In this document: positions 55,401-63,559 of the stretch, piece by piece | How the letters are laid out: the number at the start of each line of letters is the position of its first letter | Numbering within the stretch: the stretch's first letter is position 1 | DNA from: Prionace glauca | Lineage: Eukaryota > Chordata > Chondrichthyes > Carcharhiniformes > Carcharhinidae | Length of the DNA: 64,000 nucleotides | Reading direction: 5' to 3' | Assembly (NCBI GenBank): GCA_037974335.1 | Contig: CM075760.1 | Span: forward strand, 50,672,119 to 50,736,118 | Notes under the pieces: generated by a model | What the model saw: the letters and a program-made list of their open reading frames with translations, nothing else | Databases searched by the model: none | Told to the model about the DNA's origin: nothing | Made by a program: the position numbers and the translations under genes

Positions 55401-55469
55401 TATATTTGAAAAGCCAGAGAGTGCTGAAATCCTCTGTATATACATAAATGCCTTTCTGGACATATAATT

Positions 55470-55680
55470 TTCAATTTTGCGCTGTGCTGTCCATTTGACC
55501 AGTCCTTCTATATCGATCTGCAATGTAAGGCTTTCCACCCCGCTATTTACCACACCAGCAATTTGTGTGTCATCTACGAATTTACTGATTATATCCTTTG
55601 GATCGCTACCGTTCTAACTAAATATCTAATGATGCATTAATCTATCTAACAGCTTGTTTTTAATTTTAAGCATTACTTTC
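55470..55680 (-). mobile_element. old LINE RT fragment
   Basis: GTGTCATCTACGAATTTACTG and CAGTCCTTCTATATCGATCTGC are the reverse complement of the FADD and thumb region. Confidence 0.55.
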
Positions 55681-55689
55681 GCTTTTGTC

Positions 55690-56450
55690 ACCATTCGCCA
55701 GACACGGGTTCAGCAGAAATGTCCATCGAAGAGTAGAGATAAATCAGCTGGCACCTATTTGGCACAACATTCAGTTGGTTTCCGCAGGCAAAGATGAGTT
55801 TCTAAGTACTGTCATAGCAATGAGTACTATGACTAGTTATCAGCAGAAAGCTACAACTGCATCAGCTCATTCAGATTCCAACCAATATACACAACAAGGA
55901 TCGGCATATTCACCCATGTGTGTGGGAGCCTCCACAACTGCTATTGTGAGCGAATATAAACATTAAAAAATATCTATTGCCAAGAGAGGAACAATGCATC
56001 TTATAAAATTCTACAGGTCTATGCACATCCAAGTCCAAATTAGAAGCCAAATTGCCTCCCTTCACCTAATGGTGCAGTTAGGTAGGATTCCTCTGCCTTC
56101 AGTGATAGCTATTTCTGGAACATGTCACTAGACTGTTGTGAAGCGCTGAAAGCGTGAGAGAGCCATACTATATATCAAGCCTGGCTGAGCAGGAGTCACT
56201 CTCTCATTCCCAATCTTTCACAACATTATTTTCTCACCTTCCTTGGTCATCAGGGCCTAGGGTAGGGACTCGTATCCGGCGTTTCTGGCTCAGAGGCAGG
56301 GAATTTAGCCCATTGTAACGCAACACCTCCGCAAAGTATGAATGACCATTGTATTACATCGCCTCCTTTAAGCCTGTACTTAAAAACACGACTTGGTCAC
56401 ATGTTTGAACTGTAAATATTGATTGTCATCCTATTGTAAATAGATCATGA
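55690..56450. other. no gene seen between J2 and LINE debris
   Basis: No J, D or repeat recognised in this stretch. Confidence 0.45.
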
Positions 56451-56472
56451 TGGAAGATTGTTGAGGACTTAC

Positions 56473-56532
56473 TGGGCTCCACAGTGAGTTTGGTCCCTTT
56501 GCCAAAGACAAGCTTCTCAGTTCGGTAATTAG
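56473..56532 (-). CDS. TRDJ: TCR delta J segment 2
   Basis: A 60-base J encodes NYRTEKLVFGKGTKLTVEP, phase 1, with donor GTAAGT. The FGKG motif is intact. It has a good 12-RSS. Confidence 0.92.
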
Positions 56533-56560
56533 CACAATGTTAACAGCTACTACAAAATAT
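56533..56560 (-). promoter_or_regulatory. 12-RSS of J2
   Basis: In J orientation: nonamer ATATTTTGT, 12-base spacer, heptamer CATTGTG. Confidence 0.85.
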
Positions 56561-56989
56561 AGACCCAGCCATCTGAACACAGGGATAGCTCACATTCACT
56601 TTGAGTTCGTGTCACTTGTTTTAATTAGCTTCTCTCCTGAACCAAATACAACCGTTCCTTCCCTCTCCCTCACACTGAGCTCCCACTGTTTATTTTTTGG
56701 CTATTTCAGGGAACAATATTTGGATAATAAATTGACTGTGTTTTACATGCTCCATCTTCACCAGTACGTCTCCCTGAATACCCAGGAGAAACAAATCCGA
56801 GGATTTGTTTGACATCAACATACGAACGTGCAAAGTGGGAGCTGTAGTGAGGCACTGGGCCGCTCCAGCCCAACCGCTGTTCAGTAACATCATGACTGAT
56901 TTGATTGTAACTTCACCCCCACATTCCTGCCTGCCCCCGACCACCGGTTACCCTTGTTAATCAAGCATCCAGCTAGCTGTCTTTAAAAT

Positions 56990-57110
56990 AATCGAAGGTC
57001 CTGTTTCCCCTGATGATTGAGGAAGAAAGTTCACGAAACTCACGACTCTTTAAGAGACAAAAAGTCTCCTCATGTCTGCCTTCAAAGGAGAGACCCTTTT
57101 ATTTGAACCA
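56990..57110 (-). mobile_element. old LINE 3' scrap
   Basis: GGAAGAAAGTTCACGAAACTC and CTCCTCATGTCTGCCTTCAAAG resemble the reverse complement of the FFTQRVV to thumb region of family F. Confidence 0.4.
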
Positions 57111-57464
57111 TAATACACCCAATGTATTGCTCCGAAAATAAAACTGCTCATTGTTCTGTCTGTTGTGGGGATAGGTGTCCTCCTGTCTACTCTATCTCTG
57201 ACCCTTATTAGGCTGAAGCAACTTTTACAGTGCTTTTTATCTCTATGAAACCATGACCCTGTTGGGGCGTTCCTCTTTTTATTATCTATCAATGTATCAT
57301 TTCATTGCATTACACACAATCATTTCAGCAATGCATCTCCTTGCCAGCTACCAGGCGGGTTTTTATGATAAAGGCCAGTTAAATGTTTTAAGGAAACAAT
57401 CCTGAATTGTGGAAACAATAAAACTCTCATCTGCTCTATCTCAATACCCAGTGAAGCTGCTGTT

Positions 57465-57523
57465 TGGATTCCCAATGAGAACTGCTCACCCGTTCCATAC
57501 AAAAATAGTGTTTTTTGAAATAA
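57465..57523 (-). pseudogene. decayed TCR delta J segment
   Basis: Directly after a perfect heptamer, the minus strand reads LFQKTLFLYGTGEQFSLGI. YGTG sits where J segments have FGxG, and EQFSLGI where they have TxLTVEP. No GT donor follows at the expected place. It lies about 80 bases downstream of J1. I read it as a J that lost its splice donor. Confidence 0.5.
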
Positions 57524-57551
57524 CACAGTGACTGTGTGGCTCCATAAAGCC
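57524..57551 (-). promoter_or_regulatory. 12-RSS of the decayed J
   Basis: In J orientation: nonamer GGCTTTATG, 12-base spacer, heptamer CACTGTG (perfect). Confidence 0.55.
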
Positions 57552-57603
57552 ATGGAGGGGAAATAACATGTTGAGTAATCATTATCCAGGATTAGTTACT
57601 TAC

Positions 57604-57664
57604 TGGGTTCCACAATCAGCCTGGTTCCATTGCCAAAGAGAAGTTTTCTAGTCATTTCATGTGA
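57604..57664 (-). CDS. TRDJ: TCR delta J segment 1
   Basis: A 61-base J encodes SHEMTRKLLFGNGTRLIVEP, phase 1, with donor GTAAGT. It is the J nearest the supporting V, about 240 bases from the V RSS. Confidence 0.92.
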
Positions 57665-57692
57665 CACACTGTTTGATTCCATAACCAGATCC
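57665..57692 (-). promoter_or_regulatory. 12-RSS of J1
   Basis: In J orientation: nonamer GGATCTGGT, 12-base spacer, heptamer CAGTGTG. Confidence 0.75.
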
Positions 57693-57901
57693 ATTGTGAT
57701 CTCATCCACCTCTCTCTGCCCTTCTGCTGTGTTCCAGCACCGTGGGGAAGGGGAGGGGGGTGGAGGAAAGGTGGGGATGGGGTGGGGGTCAGTAATTGTG
57801 TACACTCGGTGGGGATGGAAGGCGGTTGTGGGGAGTGGTGTTGGGACGGTGCTATTCAGAGAGCTTGGTTTTTTCCCGTGGTGCTAGGAGGTTATTGTAC
57901 G

Positions 57902-57940
57902 GGTGTTAAGGGAGATTCAACTACCGTGGTTCTGGCTGTG
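57902..57940 (-). promoter_or_regulatory. 23-RSS of the supporting V delta
   Basis: Heptamer CACAGCC, 23-base spacer, nonamer CTTAACACC. The heptamer keeps the essential CAC; the nonamer is weak. Confidence 0.75.
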
Positions 57941-58230
57941 CCGACTCAGTCCACAGTAATATGTAGCCGAGTCACTTAGTTGCAGTTTGGAGATCTTTAA
58001 CTGGCTGCTTTTCTTGACAGAATCGATAGAAACAGAAATTCTCCCTCCGGCAGCGGTTTCTTTATTGTCCCCTCCTGAAGTGTGTGTCTGAAGCAAGTAT
58101 TTCAGAGCCTGTCCTGGGGACTGACTGTACCAGTGTATTATGTACTGACAGAACCCAGAATATACACAGCTTAATGTAACCGTGTCATCGGCAGCAGACA
58201 TTTGGAGAGGCGAATTCTTGGGAAAGGAAT
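57941..58230 (-). CDS. TRDV: leaderless supporting TCR delta V segment (NAR-TCR type)
   Basis: The exon starts at acceptor TTGTTATCCTGCAG in phase 1 and reads DSFPKNSPLQMSAADD. The first Cys is in VTLSC, Trp in HWYSQSPGQALKYLL, and the second Cys in DSATYYCGLSR. The fold is that of a V delta of normal length (about 97 residues). CDR1 has an extra Cys (SGFCQYIIHWY). No leader exon or hydrophobic signal is found upstream before unrelated sequence. The exon's phase fits the NAR J donor at 59884. This is the arrangement expected of the V delta that supports the membrane-distal NAR V in shark NAR-TCR. Confidence 0.88.
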
Positions 58231-58423
58231 CTGCAGGATAACAAAAAAAATCTTTTTTTAGGTCTTGCCATTTTCTACCCAGGGATTGAGTCAGTTGCAG
58301 GAGGAGCTCAGTTTTAGGCGGTGTTGTTATTATTTTAATTCTAATGGAACGAGATTCACTTATTCTATAAACCAGTGTACAATGAGGTGACATTTTATTT
58401 TGCACAAGCTCGAATGATCTGTA

Positions 58424-58920
58424 ACGATGTTATTAAACTGGAGAGAGTCCAGAAGAGATTAACAAGGATGTTCCCAGGACTCAAGGGACTGAGGTTAAGG
58501 GAGAGATTGGACTTTTTCCTTTGGAGCATAGGAGATAGAGGGGTGATCTTGTAGAAGTGTATAAGATCATGAGAGGCACGGATAGGGCGAATGAACTCAG
58601 TTTTATTTCCAGCGTTCGGAATCGAGGACAAGTAGGAACAGGGAAAGGATTAACGGGAACCTGCAAAAAAAAATTTTTTTTTTACACAGAGGGTGATAGG
58701 TGTGTGGAATGAGCTGCCGGAGGAAGTGGTTGAGGCAGGGACATTGACAACATTTAAAAGGCATTTGGACAGATACATGGAGAGGGAAGTTTTAGAGGGA
58801 TATGGGCCAATGCAGGCCAATGGCTGAGCTTAAATGGACATTTTGATCGGCACATGGATCAGTTTGGACCGAAGAGTCTGTCTTTCTGCCGTAAATTCTG
58901 TCAATCTATGAACACACTGT
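58424..58920 (+). mobile_element. CR1-type LINE 3' end
   Basis: KLERVQKRLTRMFPGLKGL-type text from AAACTGGAGAGAGTCCAGAAG, then CACGGATAGGGCGAATGAAC, AATGAGCTGCCGGAGGAAGTGG and a 3' end with GATCGGCACATGGATCAG. It lies in the intron between the NAR J and the supporting V. Confidence 0.75.
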
Positions 58921-58924
58921 CAGC

Positions 58925-59878
58925 TTAGTAGGAGCTGGTTTAAGAGTGAAATATGAATGAGTAATGATCACAATCATGAACTGGAAAATAATAGGTTTAT
59001 CCGGAATATTCATGGCTTGTGGAAGAAATGGATTTCATTCATAAAGGGGCAGCATCTACCCGAGGGGCCGAATCTCGCCCTTCCATGCTAAATGATTCTC
59101 CCGTATATGCTCGGTTTCAACTTTCATTTTCCAGGTTGAGAGACAAACTGAGGGAACATTTTATTATCAGTGATGCAATCCATTTCTAGAAATGATTGTC
59201 AAAGCGTAACCCAGCTGTGTCACATCACAGTGCACAGTAAGATCCAACAAAGAATGACTGTTGTTTATCAGCTCAAACGTGGCAGAAACATGCCGAACAA
59301 CGGTGGCCAAATGTCATACCTTTATTTCAGTTTAACACTTTCTGGGAGCATTTTTTAAATCTATTTGTTTATTTTTCTGTCAGTATCATGTTTTCCCTCC
59401 TTCACTTTACATTGAAATCTCTAATCAGATTAATTTCATTCACTTTTTGTTGTTTGGGTTTTTTGTGTCGTGGGAACATGGCCCAAAGTCTCCTATTTGT
59501 TGTCAGCTGCGTTCATTCTGTTCAGTTTCCGCAGTGGTTTTACTGTCAACTCCCACATCACACCTAACACTGGCACCCCCACCCCGTGTCTCACCGCCCT
59601 TTCCCCCGAACCCACTCCGCCTCCGTCCCTTCCTCCCCTCCCCCCCCCCCCCCACCCAGCCTCGTCCCACTATTCCTGCCCCACTGACCGCTGACTCCAT
59701 CAGGTCTCACAGACACTTTTCCCGGGACTGACTGGAGCCGACCCCAGAATCACACCCTGCTCCCAACTGGGAATCTGTACCGGATGATTTCGATGGGATT
59801 GAAACGAGAAAGATCACAATGATAAAGTGAAGGGGGTCATTAAACGAGACAGACTGTAACAAGGCGGGGTTTGGAATT
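58925..59878. other. no gene seen (intron between NAR J and supporting V)
   Basis: Unique-looking sequence; a poly-C run at 59641-59653 inside a C-rich stretch. No further D, J or V was found. Confidence 0.5.
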
Positions 59879-59884
59879 ACTTAC

Positions 59885-59934
59885 CGGCTGTGACAGTCAC
59901 CACCGTCCCGGATCCATCCACATCACCATACTTA
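59885..59934 (-). CDS. NAR-type J segment
   Basis: A 50-base J encodes KYGDVDGSGTVVTVTA, phase 1, followed by donor GTAAGT. GSGTVVTVT is the immunoglobulin/IgNAR style of J (GxGTVVTV) rather than the TKLTVEP style of the J delta segments here. Asp stands where Trp or Phe is usual. Its RSS has a 23-base spacer, unlike the J delta segments. The donor joins in phase to the supporting V at 58230. Confidence 0.87.
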
Positions 59935-59973
59935 CACAGTGACTCCGCCCTCAGGCTCCCCGGTACAAAAACT
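59935..59973 (-). promoter_or_regulatory. 23-RSS of the NAR J
   Basis: In J orientation: nonamer AGTTTTTGT, 23-base spacer, perfect heptamer CACTGTG. Confidence 0.92.
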
Positions 59974-60283
59974 ACCGATATCTCAATCTGCCGGAAAACC
60001 ATCACCAGTCACTCGGAAATGTCCAATTATTCGGGGGATTTAAAATCAATAAATAATATTCAAGGTTTCAACGTCTCTGTCGGTTCAAGTTGTAATTTTG
60101 TGAGGCCCGAGCTCTCAGTAAATGGCCGCAGGAAGGAAAAAATAATTCATATATCGCAAAAAAATCAAAGAAAGATGTTAGTGGTGGAGATTACAGTGGA
60201 AATAATCCAGATTACAGCGATAATAACATCAAACCAATGATTCAAAGTCTGGGCACTGAGAATTTATAGTGTAATTGTGCACA

Positions 60284-60355
60284 GGTATTTGTTCAGCTTC
60301 TTTCCACCGTGACTATCCCAATATTTACACAGTGATACAGTTCAGCATCAAAACC
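60284..60355 (-). other. NAR-type D segment with 12-RSS on both sides
   Basis: On the plus strand: nonamer GGTATTTGT (60284-60292), 12-base spacer, heptamer CACCGTG (60305-60311), D (60312-60327), heptamer CACAGTG (60328-60334), 12-base spacer, nonamer ATCAAAACC (60347-60355). The D is 16 bases; in the receptor's direction it reads TAAATATTGGGATAGT and can give NIGI or KYWDS. Double 12-RSS is what a D needs to join a 23-RSS V and a 23-RSS J, as in Ig heavy chain and IgNAR. Confidence 0.88.
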
Positions 60356-60704
60356 TCTGGTACTGGGTGGGGTGTTGGAACATGAATTAAACAGCGCGGA
60401 ATGTGGCTCCCAGTTCCGGCTGTGAGCCTAGGGTCCCATCTGGTGTCAGGGTTTGTAACTGGGATCAGTCATTCCCATTCTCAATTCACCGACAACACTC
60501 CCAGGAATGATACCCCCATCCACTCACTCTCTGTATTTATAAAACTCAAAATGTCAACGGTAACAATCAGGTCTTATTCAAAATAAACTGTGGCCCCCAG
60601 ATTGTGAGGCACAACTGTGTGGATTGGTGGGTGGAGATGGGGGTTGTTGTTCTGGGTAGATTAACTCACGTTTTTCGTTTGGTTCTGTGAGAATCTGCAG
60701 GATG

Positions 60705-60742
60705 AGTTTTTGTATCGTGGGAAGCCGAGGCCCATCACTGTG
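60705..60742 (-). promoter_or_regulatory. 23-type RSS of the NAR-like V (22-base spacer)
   Basis: Perfect heptamer CACAGTG, 22-base spacer, nonamer ACAAAAACT. Confidence 0.92.
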
Positions 60743-61024
60743 TGTAGTACTTATAATGAGCTTTACAGTAATAGATGGCGGCGTCTTCAACTCTCACATC
60801 CCGAATTTCCAGCGAAAATGTCTTTCCTGCTTTGTTCACAGACACAATAAATCTCCCTCCGCTGGAGATCCGCTCCCGCTCCTTCCCGGGGTGGGTTTGT
60901 TTGAAGAACTCGCCGTTTTGCAAGTAATAGTAATAACCATCTAAAACACAGGTGATGGTGAGAGACTGACACTCCTTCTTGGTCACCTCTCCTGGGCTCT
61001 GTGTCACTGACTGACTGAAAGATC
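60743..61024 (-). CDS. NAR-TCR V segment (IgNAR-like V exon)
   Basis: The 282-base exon starts after acceptor TTTAATTTCCAG in phase 1. It reads SVTQSPGEVTKKECQSLTIT, then the first Cys (TITCVLD), GEFFKQTHPGKERERISSGG, RFIVSVNKAGKTFSLEIRDV and the second Cys (AIYYCKAHYKYYT). SISKGG-R-VNSGSKSFSLxIxDLxVEDxGTY-C is the IgNAR pattern, including the very short CDR2 region between ERERISSGG and RFIV. Phe replaces the usual core Trp. An extra Cys lies in strand A/B (KKECQSL). It is the membrane-distal, rearranging domain of NAR-TCR. Confidence 0.92.
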
Positions 61025-61172
61025 CTGGAAATTAAACACAGAGAGTTTAATGGACCATCAGAGCTGAACCACACAATGGAGCTAAAACCCCAAACAATGT
61101 CTGTAATTGGGATGGACTGGGACAGCTTTATACCCAATCCACACAATGTGGGTTAGTTGGATGGGTACTCAC

Positions 61173-61215
61173 GGGGTAAACAGACACACAGGGTGAAAAC
61201 AAGAAGGATTCCCAT
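61173..61215 (-). CDS. NAR-TCR leader exon
   Basis: ATG at 61215 opens MGILLVFTLCVCLP, a short signal peptide core, and ends in phase 1 at donor GTGAGT. The 148-base intron and the V exon acceptor keep the frame (junction codon CGA, Arg). There is no other Met-led hydrophobic exon nearby. Upstream on the minus strand a GGGCGTGGCC box (61341-61350) could serve a promoter; no octamer was seen. Confidence 0.9.
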
Positions 61216-61535
61216 CTCTCTGCTGCCCGGAGCTGATGGTTTACGTGACGGGGAGCTGGAGACTGCAGAGTTTGACTGCTCTGGGACACTGGATCTCAGA
61301 ACTGAACTGAAATACCTCAGGCCTGAACATTGTTAATTTAGGCCACGCCCATTGTTTAAAATAAAACTCGAGAATGGAAAGGTGGCAGAAAGCTGTGAAC
61401 ATTCAGTCGAGGCTCCACAGTTATCTGGGCCTCGGAGCTCCCGAGCCCCGAATCTGATCCCGTGACTCTTCTGGATGTTGTCACTCAGAGTTTGTGAATG
61501 TCCCTCTTTGTCACAAGTAAGGAAAATTCTTCTTT

Positions 61536-62370
61536 TTCAGTGTCCAAGTGTAGAGATGGCAGTTAGGGCAGTGATATGCCCCTCCTGTTAGATGTGGGAG
61601 ATTAGGGAACTTTCTCGTGTCCCTGGTGACTATGTTTGCGGGAAGTGTGACCAACTGCAGTTCCTCACACACTGAATGGTTCTGTTGGAGCAGCAGCTGG
61701 AAACATTCTTACTGGATCCAGGGTGAGGTGGAAATGGGTACAAAATTGCCTTGATGACAGAAGACAGAAGGTGGTGATGGAGGGTTGTTTTTCAAACTGG
61801 GGGCCTGTGACCAACGGTGTGCCTCAGGGATCAGTGCTAGGTGCACTGTTTCTTGTCACATATATTAATGATTTGGATGAGAATATAGGGGGCATGGTTA
61901 GTAAGTTTGTAGATGACACCAAGATTGGTGACATACTGGTCAGAGAAGAAGGTTAATACGGATTGCAACGGGATCTTTATCAATTGGGCCAGTGGACTGG
62001 TGAACGGAAGATGGAGTTTTATTTAGAGGGATGCGAGGTGATCCATTTTGGTTAATCAAATCAGGACAGAACTTATTCATTTAATGGAATGGTGTTGTGG
62101 GCAGTTATAGAACAAAAATATCTAGCAGTACAGGTTCGTAGCAGAGTCACGGGTGGACAGAGTGGTGAAGAAGGCATTCGGCATGCTTGGTTTCATCTGT
62201 CAGAACATTGAATACAGGAGTTGGGATGTCTTGTTGAAGTTGCACAAGACATTGGTATGACCACACTTGGAATACTGTGTACAATTCTGGTCACCCTATT
62301 ATAGAAATGATATCATTAAACTAGAAAGAGTGCAGAAAAGATTTACTAGGATGCTGCCAGGACATGTATA
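61536..62370 (+). mobile_element. internally deleted CR1-type LINE
   Basis: The left part (61550-61710) reads the start of an ORF1: AVRAVICPSC, then MWEIRELSRVPGDYVCGKCDQL, with the CxxC pairs. It joins directly to RT at 61711 (WIQDxLDDRRQKVVMEGC, TNGVPQGSVLGALF, FVDDTKIGD). Everything between ORF1 and mid-RT is missing. The 3' part ends in a CA microsatellite at 62385. Confidence 0.75.
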
Positions 62371-62384
62371 CAGATATACACAAT

Positions 62385-62525
62385 CTCAGACAAACAGCTA
62401 CAGAGAAACTAACAGACACACACAAACACATACACGAGCAAACACAGACATGCCCACAAAAACATAGACTTACATACACACAAGAACTGGCCCACGCAGA
62501 CATACAACTATCACACACACCCTCA
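62385..62525 (+). repeat. CA-rich microsatellite
   Basis: Interrupted CACACA/CAGACA run. Confidence 0.9.
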
Positions 62526-62589
62526 CAAACACAGAGATAAACTGAGACAATGACCAGTTGATGTTAATCTCTAATCCACCTGCTGGGAA

Positions 62590-62760
62590 CTAAAATAATG
62601 TGAGAAGTCTCACAACACCAGGTTAATTTCCAACAGGTTTATTTGGTAGAAAAAGCCACTAGCTTTCATAGCGGTGTTCCTTCATCAGATCAGAGGGAGT
62701 TCTGTTCACAAGCAGGGCATAGAAAGACACAAGCCCAATTTACAAAATTATGGTTGGAAT
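62590..62760 (-). repeat. dispersed repeat S3
   Basis: GTGAGAAGTCTCACAACACC, AACAGGTTTATTTGG, CCACTAGCTTTCATAGCGG and GTTCCTTCATCAGATCAG, the reverse orientation of the fragment at 24640. Confidence 0.7.
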
Positions 62761-62803
62761 GAGAGTCTTTACAGGTTATCAAGTCTTAAAGATACAGACA
62801 ATA

Positions 62804-63083
62804 TAGAACATAGAACATAGAACATTACAGCACAAACAGGCCCTTCGGCCCTCGAGTTGCACCGATCGCATCAACCCCACCAATCTATAGACCTATCTAT
62901 AACCCCCAATCCCATTAAACCCCATATACTCATCCAGAAGTCTTTTAAAAGACCCCAGCGAGTTCGCCTCCACCACCGACGACGGCAGCCAATTCCAATC
63001 ACTCACTACCCTCTGAGTGAAAAACTTACCCCTAACATCACCTCTGTACTTCCCTCCCCGCACCTTAAATCTGTGTCCTTGAG
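62804..63083 (-). mobile_element. young CR1-type LINE 3' end (family D, copy 2)
   Basis: Reverse-strand reading gives KFFTQRVVSDWNWLPSSVVE, then ANSLGSFKRLLDEYMGF, and a 3'UTR ending in repeated TTCTATG. It is almost identical to 29185-29455. Confidence 0.87.
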
Positions 63084-63559
63084 TTGGGAGAGGGTTAAAC
63101 AAGTTTAAAGAGCGGTGCATTGTCTCCAGCCAGGACAGTAAGTGAGATTTTGCAAGAGCAAGGAAAGCCATGGAGATTACAGATAGTGTGACATGAACCC
63201 AAGATCCCGGTTCAGGCATCCTCATGTGTCTAGAATTTGGCTTTCAGTCTCTGCTCAGCGACTCTGTGCTGTCGTGTGTCCTGAAGGCCGCCTTGGAGAA
63301 AGTGAATCCGAAGATCAGAGGCCGAATGCCCCTGACTGCTGAAGTGTTCCCGGACAGGAAGAGAATACTCTTGAGTGGTGATTGTGAGTTTTCATTCAAC
63401 CGTTGTGGTAGCGTCTGCATCATCTCCCCAATGTACCATGCTCTGGACATCCTTTCCTGCAGCGTATCAGATAGACAACGTTACAAGAATATGCACCATG
63501 TACTGGGTGGATGGTGTTCTACGTGAGACTGTACCCTCAACACTTGATTACTTGTAAAG

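Noticed and set aside
57693-57901. CACGGTG-like words between V delta and J1 as a TRDD
   Set aside because: No nonamer at 12 or 23 bases on either side.
58395-58666. Minus-strand frames over the LINE 3' end upstream of the supporting V as a leader exon
   Set aside because: They are antisense LINE sequence; no Met-led hydrophobic exon with a phase 1 donor.
60180-60230. Second NAR D around the TTACAGTGG and TTACAGCG words
   Set aside because: No nonamers at 12-base spacing and no opposite heptamer.
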